From Pontederia crassipes (lineage: Eukaryota; Streptophyta; Magnoliopsida; Commelinales; Pontederiaceae): a DNA stretch of 64,000 nucleotides. Within the stretch, counting starts at the first letter, position 1, and each line of letters begins with the position of its first letter. The notes below the pieces were generated by a model. It was given only the letters and a program-made list of their open reading frames with translations. It was not told where the DNA came from and made no database searches. The DNA lies in assembly GCA_030549335.1 (NCBI GenBank), contig CM060195.1, positions 29,950,874 through 30,014,873 of the forward strand. Direction: 5' to 3'. Below, piece after piece: positions 54,818-64,000 of this stretch. Position numbers and translations under genes: made by a program.

Positions 54818-55170
54818 TGATGGAATTGGTAATAAATAAACAAAGATATTCTTAGAATACCTCGCTGCGGAATAATGAATCGTCAAAAAATTTTCTACGT
54901 CATTTCAAACTCTTTGTCCAGAACTCGATCACGAGGAAGGAGAACACAAAGCCACAACGAAAATACCTTGCAATAGTCACGAAATCACACCACAGAACAT
55001 TAGTTGGATAATATGGTGCCCTGATCAGTCGTCAAGTGAACTTCTTACACATGATGTCATTCGACTTCATATTTAGAGTGCAAATGAGAATTGCACATTT
55101 GCACTATAGCAGTTCACATAACTTTTTTTTTAATGTCATCGCCACGGTCCATTAGGGGCGTTATAGTCCA
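54818..55170 (-). repeat. LTR of the non-autonomous element, upper-coordinate copy
   Basis: Direct repeat of 45544-45883. On the minus strand it starts with TGGACTATAACGCCCC and ends ACCAATTCCATCA. Confidence 0.7.
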
Positions 55171-55767
55171 ATAATCGGTAAAGAAGCAACTTATGTAAAC
55201 TTTTTAAGAGTTCGAATAAAAAATAATTTGAATTATAATCTTCTACTATTTTTATTTAATAAAATTATACGTCGTCTTAAATTATGGATGGGGATTCTAA
55301 AAGAATGTTCACAATACAGGGATGCTCAAACTCTCTTCCTTTTATAATGACGCAAGGAAAATAAGTTTGCCACTAGTGCTTGGAGTGCTCCATAATGTTC
55401 CAAGTGAGCAAAAATGATGATCATTTGTAGAAATTGGTTTTTTTTTATGCTTTGTGCATCATTTTACAACCTCGTATTTCATGCCGGTTATAGAGATCCC
55501 AAGGAGGCTTCAAGACTTCAATTTTAGTGGTTGTACATTTTTAGAAAGAAAAGGTCTGGATGTGTGCTCTGCCCTCCGAATGTCTAAATAACTAGCCATT
55601 AGAGGTCTGTTGAGCTGTCAGAGTAGTTCAAACATCCAACAGTTCGGATTGGATGTCCCAATGTAATTTTTTTCAAAAATGCATCTCAGACTTGTTAGAG
55701 CAAATGTGTAAACTTTTGAAGCACACATCTGAACCCTATTGTTCCAAAAATTGCTTTATGTCTTAAG
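55171..55767. other. Intergenic sequence
   Basis: No gene or clear repeat boundary recognised. Confidence 0.4.
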
Positions 55768-56412
55768 GGATCGTTTGGAAATGAAATCGCAATTCTTTCT
55801 AAATTTTCGATGCATAGTTGAATTGACAGATTAGTTCAAAGTATGTTTGGTTGGAGTAGAATTTGATTATGAAGAATAAAGTGGTTGATGTGATAGGAAA
55901 AAATAGATGTGATGGATGAATTTTTGGTGAATTTTAAATTAAAAATATTTATTTTAATTATAAAGTATAATTATATTATTAATTAAAATTTTATTATAAA
56001 ATTTAATTTTTTATGGGAAAATTTTGTTAAAAAATATATTATTTAAAAATAAAAAAGCATTTTTAAAATTAATTATATTTAATGAAGTAGTAAAATTTTT
56101 AATGAAATAATAAGTAATAAATAATATTATAATAATTCCTTATTAAAATTATTTTATATTTATTAAATAATTAATTTTATAAACAAAAAATGGTGTGAGA
56201 GAAAAGAAAAAAATAAGAGTTTTGGAAAAAAAAACAAAATCGGTCACGTCAAATTCAAAACACAAAAAAATTTAAAAATTATAACAGCTTCTGGAGTGCG
56301 GAATTGGGGTCACGTCATCCCGATTTTACAAATTCCCGTCCCGAAACTTGATTCCGAGATGGTGTTTGACGGAATCGAGCGGAACTCGTCCGATTCCGCA
56401 AACAAACAAGGC
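55768..56412. mobile_element. MITE-like element (hAT-type ends)
   Basis: The left end (GGATCGTTTGGAAATGAAATC) and the right end read in reverse (GCCTTGTTTGTTTGCGGAATC) are imperfect inverted repeats of the kind seen in hAT-type plant MITEs. The interior is very AT-rich with a GC-rich right shoulder. No coding. The target duplication was not resolved. Confidence 0.4.
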
Positions 56413-57699
56413 TAAATGTCCAAAAGTCGGAACTTTTGAATGGAATATCTGAACCTTTACTGATAACTTCAAGTCATCTGGATACATTTTTACCTCACCA
56501 GATTCATAAGGATCGGATGTGAACTTTTTGAATTTATGAGACCATAAAGCTTTGACCTTAATTTATAAATTTTTCAGAGGATCGTTCAATTTGCCTGAAA
56601 CATATCTTATAAATCATTTAAACCAATTTGTTAGCTAGTATGGCTGTCCCAAATTTGCTTTGTCATCATCAGATAAAACATTGGGATATGGTTATTGGAT
56701 TAAAATGATCTCCCCATTTTGATGATGTGAAACATATTGGATGATAAGGAGTAATAAAAATATAAGACAGTAATAAATAACTTGCCTTGATCATTGCTCC
56801 CCGTGATGCATTTCATATAACCTTTATAAGCATTGAGGTGACTATAGATCAGGTGCAAGGGTCCATAACGAGCAAATCAAATTTTTAAATAACAAACAAC
56901 ATATAAAGTATCATTAGAAGGGCATACATCAATAAGATCAAAGCATATATAAAAGAAAACATAGAACGTTTCAAAATTGCAAGACATGAATACGATCATA
57001 ACGCATAACAAAAGAGTACTTCATACCAAAATTATCATCGTAAGAACACACGTTCAATGTCTTCATGGTATCAAATAAGAGCACATATGCCTCAATATCA
57101 CCATAATTTCAAATAAGCAAGTAATAAAAGAGGTACATCCATATCCATAGAAACATAAATAAATGAAGTACATCCATAACAGAAAAATACACGAGTAATA
57201 CACCCAAAATGTAATAATCCAAAATAAAGTAAACAATAAAATAGCGGTGCAACCATAATTCCATCATCCGAAATAAAGGACATCCATAATGTTCTTCTCC
57301 TCAAAGAGGGTAGACAAGATGACATAACAACCCATCACCTAGAGGCTAGAGACTAAAAATCATCGGAATGATCATCCACATTGAGTCATGTAAGCGGAAG
57401 AACTCAAAGCTAACATCCGTGAGGACTTTAGTTGATGATGCAACCTCCAAACTATCTGATGAGCAACCTCCGTGGTCTTGAGAGTTCAAAGCTCGGTAAG
57501 GGGATGAGAATAGGTGTCATGATCTAAGCATTCAGAACGTAGTCTTTGGGATGGGCTCATCCCGCACAACTGCTAAAGTGGGCACATTAGGAGAAGACTC
57601 GTTCAACTCCATTTCTCTCTATTCATTAGGATCGAACCACACTCCATCTTCGATGCAAAGGCCCTGCATCTCAGGGTGGAAGCATCAATAATCTGTGCA
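56413..57699. other. Intergenic sequence, likely old repeat
   Basis: No gene. Short phrases such as ACATCCATA and AATAAAGTA recur at 57100-57300, which suggests retroelement-derived DNA. Confidence 0.35.
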
Positions 57700-58370
57700 A
57701 TATTTTCAGAACCGGATCGACCATCGGATTAGACTCATTAGTGGGTCACGCGATTGGATCGAACCAAATTTTATTAAAATAATAATATTATAATAATTAT
57801 AAAGATATAATATAAGTTATATGATATAGTAAATGAATATTATACTAATAACATATTTAAAATATTAAAAATTAATATAATAGAATTTTTATTTGTTAAA
57901 AGTTTTAATAATGATAAATAATAATGATCACTATAAATAGATTATTATTATTAATTTAATATCTATTATTTAATGATGACAAATGCTATATTAATAAATT
58001 TTATCTTAAATTATTTTTTTTCTTTCACACTTTTCTTTTTATTTCCTTTATTTATGCTCTTTGATAATTTTTTATTTATGCTATCAATTTTAAATACTTA
58101 TATTTTTATTTCAGTTCCTATTTAATTTTATACATATCATATTCCCTCCTCTTTAACCTTCCTTCTATTCCTTTCTTTTTCCTTTTTGAACTTTCCTATT
58201 TTTATCATTTTTTAAATTTTTTCCCAAATTTTAAATTGCATCAGGTTGAGCCGATTCAACCGAACCGGTTCAATCAGTTAGTTCAACCATATTTTTTTTA
58301 TTCAATGTCAAAAATAATTTTGACAAGTAACCCAACCGATTCAATCGAACTTGATAGAAGCAAAATGTCT
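57700..58370. mobile_element. MITE-like element with CCGGTT-rich ends
   Basis: The left part contains AGAACCGGATCGACC and GATTGGATCGAACC. The right part contains the inverted partner AACCGAACCGGTTCAATC, separated by a very AT-rich core. This pattern is common in plant MITEs. Exact ends not resolved. Confidence 0.35.
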
Positions 58371-59034
58371 TACCATGTGCTGATTAATCTGACAATGCTG
58401 TTGAGAAGGGAATTTTAGATCTACTAGAAACATTTGAACAACTTGAAGATTGAAGTTTTGGAATCTTGTATAATACTTCAAGTAGAATGCATTTTGAATT
58501 TTTATAATGTTTGCATAATATTGTGAAACTTATCTTTTAGTGGATATTTGTAATATGTTCTAAATCATCGAGGCAATGGGATAGGCGTGTTGGATATATT
58601 TTTTTTGTTAATTTAAGAAATTTGAATTATATATAACGGGGTAGAGCAGCTGTAGATTGCATCTCTTTCATAATGCTAAGCTTATAATAGCAATTATCAT
58701 CCAATTTTTTGTGTGGAAAGATGGTTGAATTTTATCATACCAATTTATTACCTAATGATTTTTGCCTAATAACAATGTCACGTTCTTTCTACCAAATCAA
58801 ATATCATGTCAATTAATAGGACAATTAATTAAGTCCTCTTCTTGGACTTAAAAAAAAAATATGAAACAAAAGTATGGTTGTATTGACTACTCAAAAAGAA
58901 AATTCAACAAATGATTGAAAATATAAATTGAATACTAATAACATAGTGAAGTAAATAGCATTATTCATATAAAGAGATGTTATTAGATAAAACAGAGGGG
59001 GTCTCGGTGTAGCTTGACGTATGCAGCATCATGT
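58371..59034. other. Intergenic sequence
   Basis: AT-rich, no gene recognised. Confidence 0.4.
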
Positions 59035-59498
59035 ACTAGGGATGTTCAGCGGGTCGAATCGTCCCGCAAATCACCCGATGATCCGACCCTGCTCAAATTA
59101 GTTTGGGTTGGGTCCTTGGTCGGGTCGGATCCGACCTCAACTCAACCCCGGTTCGAGTCAGGTACAAGTTGAAATTTTTCGACCCGAATTAGACCCGACC
59201 CGACCCGATCTGAAAAATCCGACTTTTTATTTTTATATTTTTTAGCTTTCAGCCTGTATTTTGTATTAAAAAAATTAAAAAATATTGAAATAAAAATTTT
59301 AAATGTGTAAAATAATATATAAATGCTTGAAAATTATTTTATACTTTTAAAATAAATATTATATCATAATCCGATCTGAACCAGATCGAATTGGTCGAAT
59401 CCATCCCTCCGAAGAGGGCCGACCTGATCCGGTCAAAATCGGACGGGTCGGATCTAGGGTTGGGTGAGGTGAAATTCGACGTGTGAACACCTCTACAT
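59035..59498. mobile_element. MITE-like element rich in CGGGTCGGAT words
   Basis: The left end AGGGATGTTCAGCGGGTCGAA and the reversed right end AGAGGTGTTCACACGTCGAA match imperfectly as inverted repeats. Between them CCCGACCCGACCCGA and its complement recur around an AT-rich core. No coding. A TA may flank both sides but this is weak. Confidence 0.45.
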
Positions 59499-60001
59499 GT
59501 TCCATCAAAAGAAAGATTTGATTTCTTTATCTGCCAATCAATGGATTTTCATTAACCGGCAGTTTGTACAGATAAAAGATTAGAATCATTCTGAGCGTCC
59601 ATCTTGAGATCAATGGACCTAACTAAACCCATTATTGCTTACACGCCCATTTTACTCTAAAAAGTGTATTTTCTTGGCTCCACCGCTGTCGGCAGGGGAG
59701 GAGATGGGCAAGTCGGAGACGAAAAAAATGGGAGATGAAGAGAATGGCAAGTGAAAAGGATGATTTATTTTTTAAAACGATAATTATCAAAGACTTGAAG
59801 TCAACTAGCTGAGGGATCATACATGCTAAGAAAAAAGTCGTGAAAGACTTGAAGTCGTCATAAAAGTATAATTTAAACGCCTTGATCGATCTTGGTATCA
59901 CACACCAATTATTACAATCTCATGCTGCATTATGTGCTCAGTTTAGTTGCGGGCTGCTTGTTTTCAAAGCAAAAATATTATTGTTCGAAACGAGGCCAAC
60001 C
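59499..60001. other. Intergenic sequence and promoter region of WAK-like copy 3
   Basis: No separate gene. Should contain the promoter and leader of the gene that starts at 60002. Confidence 0.4.
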
Positions 60002-62870
60002 ATGGGGATTCCGCCACTGACGTTGTTAGTTCTACTAGTGTCAGTGGTCGCTTCAGCAAGAGCAAAAGGCAACTCGACAGCTACGAGCGCAAGTTTCCAC
60101 CTTCCTTCCGACTGCCCGAAGAGCTGCGGCAACATCACCTTCGATTACCCTTTCGGCATTGGCCATGGCTGCTTTCGATCCGGCTTCGATCTCACTTGCG
60201 AGACCATTAACAACGGGGACCAATCAGGATCTCGGAAGCTCTTCTTGGGGGACAGCTCCAGCGCCATCGAGATCACCTACAACATCTCTGCTTGGGAGGC
60301 CTCGTTGGTGGCTAATACGCCGTTTGCCACCATGAATGTTAACGAAAACTCATCCTACGCCTCTGGACGGCTCCGGCAAACGCACCATACTTCTTCTCAA
60401 CGGACAACTCTTTATGGGTATTTGGTTGCATCGCCGTTGGCTCTGTGGTGGATCTAACAAGCAATCAAATCCTTGCCACTTGCAATACCACGTGCGCGGA
60501 CAGTAGCTCTACCGACCAGGGTTCCTGCGACGGCGTGCGGTGCTGCAGCGTTCCACTGAAGAGGGAAGTGCAATCTTACGGCATTCGATTGACCCGGAAA
60601 AATCACACTTCGGCGGTTAATGATTCCAGCGTTAAGGCCTTCATTTGGCGGTCAAATTCCGCAACTCTGATTTGGAAAATAAATGATCACCCCTCCTGCG
60701 AAGAGGCAATGAAGGAAATGAGGAGCTACGCTTGCCTCAGTGAAAATAGCATCTGCAAAGACGGCGACTCTTCTAATATTTCTGCCGGCTACCATTGCTT
60801 CTGTCCGCCAACTAGCAGCTGGGGAGACAATCCCTACGTGCCTAATGGCTGCCATGGTAATGCTGCTCTTTCCATCTCTTTTTCCCGCGTAATAATGTAT
60901 ATTAATATCCTTGAGCTTCAACATGAATTTGATTATTTCAGAAAATCGATTCACGATTGAAGCAGCACGAAAGTTTCAAGTTTATTGGGATTTTTTTTAT
61001 CACCCATCTAACAGTTTAAGAAGTAATGAATGCATTGTTAACTATATGCGATGCGTCTAACTAGTTACCTTTCTGATAATTAAATTGCAGAGCCCCCCGT
61101 AACGGCCCTTTCATCGGCTAATTGTTCGAGCAGATGCGGAAACGTCACGATTCCTTTTCCGTTTGGACTAGAGGAGGGCTGCTACAGAGATAAATCTTTC
61201 GCTATATCATGCAACGGAACGGCGATTCCTGCAGTTCCGGATTTCAACGGTCAAGTTGTTACCAGGATCATGGTGGACGAAGGGCAAGTGGAAGTTGCCG
61301 TGCCTAACCCGGGGTCGTATGATACTTTCGATATCCAACAGCGAGCTACCTTTAACTGGACAATTGAGTTCTTCGTTTATTACCCATCAAAGAAACTAGT
61401 ATATATCAAATTTACATACGACATAAACGTAACATCATATTTTCTGGAAATTAAAATAATTATCTGGAGCTCCCTGCAAGAAGAATATCGTATTTCCTCG
61501 AATTATAATTAATCTTGAGTTCTTTTGTTTGGTCGCTTGCTAGATATTGATGAATGCCTCACCCCTCAAATATATGTTTGCTTTGGTGAGTGTGTTAATA
61601 CTATTGGAAGCTACTCTTGTTCATGTCCGTCCGGGATGAATGGCGACCCGAAGAAAAGACCATGCGTCGCACGAAATAAAGAGCTTTTCGGTAAGTACTA
61701 GAGTCATACACCGACACCAATATCATAAGCAAAAAAATATATATATATATATATACACATGTATGAGAAAATATTTTATGCAGGAATCATAATTGGCGTG
61801 TGGCTTGGCTTCGGCACCCTACTTATAGCTACAACATCAATTTTTGCTACGTGGAAATGGAAGAAAATGAGTCAAAAGAGAATTAGAAGGAAAAAATTTC
61901 ATCAAAATCATGGCCTATTGCTTCAACAAATTATTGTTTCTAGTAAAGATGATGCAGAACAAACAAAAGTATTTTCATTGGAAGAATTAGAAAAGGATAC
62001 CAACAATTTTGATATTTCAAGAATTCTCGGTGATGGCGGTCATGGAACAGTATATAAAGGAATCTTATCATATCAACGAGTTGTTGCTATCAAACAATCA
62101 AAAGTTACAGTGAAGAGGGAGATAGATCAATTCATAAATGAAGTTGTTGTTTTGTCTCAAATCAATCACAGGAATATCGTAAAACTTTATGGTTGTTGTC
62201 TAGAGACCGAAGTTCCGTTGTTAGTCTATGAGTTCATATCTAATGGAACTCTTTATTATCATCTCCACAACCAAAATCACAAGGCATGCCTATCATGGAA
62301 AGATCGTCTACGAATTGCTACGGAAGTCGCAGGAGCACTTGCATTCATATGCTTCCATATCTATTTTTCATAGGGATATGAAGTCTTCAAACATACTCTT
62401 GGATGAATATTATACGGTGAAAGTATCAGACTTTGGAACCTCAAGGTTCATTCCCCTTGACCAAACACATATATTCACAGCTATACAAGGCACATTTGGC
62501 TATTTAGATCTAGAGTACTACCGGACATGGAAACTCACGGAAAAAAGTGATGTGTATAGTTTTGGAGTAATTCTTTTGGAGCTTTTAATAGGAGAGAAGC
62601 CCATCTCTTTTTCACAAAGTGAGGAGCAACCTAATAATGCAATTTCTTCAAGCAATTAAATATAATCGTCAATTTGAATTAATAGAGGCTCAAGTTATTG
62701 AGGAAGGAACGAGAGAAGAGATCGTCAAAGTCACCAAAATAATAGAGATGTGCCTCAAGTTAAAAGGAAGCGAAAGACCTACTATGAGGGAAGTGGAAGT
62801 ACAATTACGATCCTTGACAAGGGTTGAAGAGATCTCAAATGATGATCAAGAAATTCAACCTCTCCATTAA
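60002..62870 (+). pseudogene. WAK-like receptor kinase, copy 3 (broken)
   Basis: Exons 60002-60856, 61091 to about 61372, 61544-61690, 61784-62870. Exon 1 has a signal peptide and a GUB_WAK-type module with the intact YPFGIGHGC core that copy 2 lacks. Exon 2 begins as a second module (PFPFGLEEGCYRD), but its second half, the YACL and EGF-like part, is absent. Exon 3 is a complete calcium-type EGF (DIDEC to RPC). Exon 4 encodes the helix and kinase. Lesions: one base missing near 60364 in exon 1, 8 nt missing near 62350 before FHRDMKSSN, and one base missing near 62629. The kinase also has GDGGHG for GQGGHG and DLEYY for DPEYY. The several independent lesions make a functional receptor very unlikely. 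It remains useful for inferring what copies 1 and 2 lost. Confidence 0.88.
61738..61755. repeat. (TA)n run in intron 3 of WAK-like copy 3
   Basis: A short TA dinucleotide run next to the exon 4 acceptor region. Confidence 0.8.
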
Positions 62871-63391
62871 GACAACCATGTTCTTCAAGGTTTGAAGTCG
62901 TAACTGGCAAGTAGAGACTAGTTAACATGGCCTTAAGAGGTTATGGTTCCACCACCCACAATGAGTTTTATTTTATCTTTCCCTGTCATCTTTCATAGCT
63001 AGCGTATGTGAGCTAGTATGAAATGGTTATACATTATTTGATGTATTAAAACTTTTCTTCTTGTGGTTTTATATATGTGCTAAAAATCTTAAATTGGAGA
63101 AGAAAAAGTATTTGTTATTTTGAAGTTAAATGTCGCATTGCTTAAAGTATTATCTTTTTCCAATATATCTCATGAAAAAATTATATCAGCATGCATTCAC
63201 AAATCATGATGGCACCTTGCATACACACGTCCTTAATCATTGGGTCGGCATCATTTCGGTACAATAATTGCTAGTGGTCTATGTTTTGGACAATAAGTGT
63301 AATGATCCAACAACTTATGGATGGTGCAATCATAATTTGTGAGTACACACTAATATTCCTCCACATGAAAATCTATTTTATTAAGTATTGA

Positions 63392-63436
<45 letters not shown>

Positions 63437-64000
63437 CCAAATATATATCACCATTGATTTTTTTATAGAAATTTATGAATCAAAGTATGAAAATCTTTGA
63501 TAAGTGAGAACTTACATAGTTCAAAGAACTATATATCTTTTCTCAAAGGATTATTTACTTAAACCTTGCATAAACTATAATATTTTTTTTTCAATCTAAC
63601 ATTGAACTATGAACTTATTGTATGATGTTCTTAAATTTTACTGTGATTTCTGCTTAAGTCCTTCCATTAATCATTATGTCCTTAAGTCCTTCCATAATTT
63701 TTACTTAAGTCCTTTCGTGATATATCAAGTTGATAATTATGATCAATTAATCATTATGGTTGCTAGATAATGAATAAATTGATAATTATTGATTATGGTC
63801 AAAGATATTAAATATTAATATTAATATTAATTGATAATAGCTTAACAATTGATAATTTATATTAATATTAACATGGATGATTGAGAAAGATATTGGATCA
63901 TTATAGAGATTAATTGATATTGATTGATATCAAATTGAAAGATAGAATGGATAATTGATTATGAAAAATATTAATTGTTATTGATGAGTTCATTGATACA
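62871..64000. other. Intergenic sequence to the window end
   Basis: The first 200-300 bases should hold the 3' end of the kinase transcript. A TA run of about 36 bp lies at 63396-63431. Phrases such as CTTAAGTCCTTCC repeat near 63654-63710, and ATTGATAATTGAT-like phrases repeat from 63730 to the end. No gene seen. Confidence 0.5.

Larger units (their letters stand above)
45544..55170 (-). mobile_element. Non-autonomous LTR retrotransposon fossil with a nested DNA transposon
   Basis: Two similar direct repeats, 45544-45883 (340 bp) and 54818-55170 (353 bp), bound the element. On the minus strand each begins TG and ends CA, starting with CTATAACGCCCC after TGRA/TGGA. A purine-rich GTGAGTGGGAGA tract next to the lower-coordinate repeat looks like a polypurine tract, which sets the orientation. 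The interior, apart from the nested element at 49635-52087, is AT-rich and shows no gag or pol, so it is a derivative moved by other elements' proteins. The LTRs differ by roughly 12-15 percent by eye, implying an age of several million years. No convincing target duplication remains. Confidence 0.65.

Noticed and set aside
45539-55175. Five-base target duplication around the LTR element
   Set aside because: The flanking bases (TTCAT before, ATAAT after) do not match. No duplication claimed.
59882-60001. Upstream in-frame extension of the WAK-like copy 3 start
   Set aside because: The ATG at 60002 directly precedes a good signal peptide and matches the starts of copies 1 and 2. The extra residues upstream lack counterparts.

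Overview
The window is nuclear DNA of a flowering plant. The signs are an AT-rich intergenic background, GT-AG (and GC-AG) introns, wall-associated receptor kinase (WAK-like) and serine carboxypeptidase-like (SCPL) genes, and a dense load of plant transposons. A monocot is the better guess, because the WAK-like genes have GC-rich 5' exons and AT-rich kinase exons. That point is inference and no species can be named.

Region 1 (about 0.87-17.2 kb) is a tandem segmental duplication of a ten-exon SCPL gene on the minus strand. The distal copy (4531-7901) is a pseudogene. The proximal copy (13163-16504) reads as an intact 482-residue enzyme with the full catalytic triad. Each unit has its own later insertion. 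Unit A holds a composite insert of about 2.7 kb (L1 tail, CACTA element, other pieces). Unit B holds a 4.0-kb L1-type LINE with an 8-bp target-site duplication, whose empty site is preserved in unit A.

Region 2 (about 17.2-25.3 kb) has no intact gene. It contains a MITE-like repeat, a decayed Copia element on the minus strand, a fragment of a laccase gene and a GC-rich repeat block.

Region 3 (25.3-41.8 kb, and again 60.0-62.9 kb) holds three paralogous plus-strand WAK-like genes. They share one layout: signal peptide and first GUB_WAK module (exon 1), second GUB_WAK module (exon 2), calcium-type EGF (exon 3), then membrane helix plus Ser/Thr kinase (exon 4). All three are damaged, each by different lesions, although the kinase exons of copies 1 and 2 remain open. 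Copy 2 carries a 2.7-kb RTE-type LINE in its second intron with a perfect 18-bp target-site duplication. A decayed Ty3/gypsy remnant lies between copies 1 and 2.

Region 4 (42.1-59.5 kb) is repeat territory. It has a CACTA-like element with a 246-bp tandem array and an old LTR-flanked element without visible coding (45544-55170). Nested inside the latter is a 2.45-kb GC-rich Mutator-like element with a perfect 9-bp target-site duplication. Several MITE-like repeats follow. The most unusual signal in the window is here: both ends of the Mutator-like element carry a perfect-core palindrome centred exactly 70 bp from the element edge, and the two palindromes differ in sequence in a way that keeps each able to fold.

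The only complete protein-coding gene I can support is the SCPL gene at 13163-16504. I saw no tRNA, rRNA, CRISPR array or bacterial-type features.
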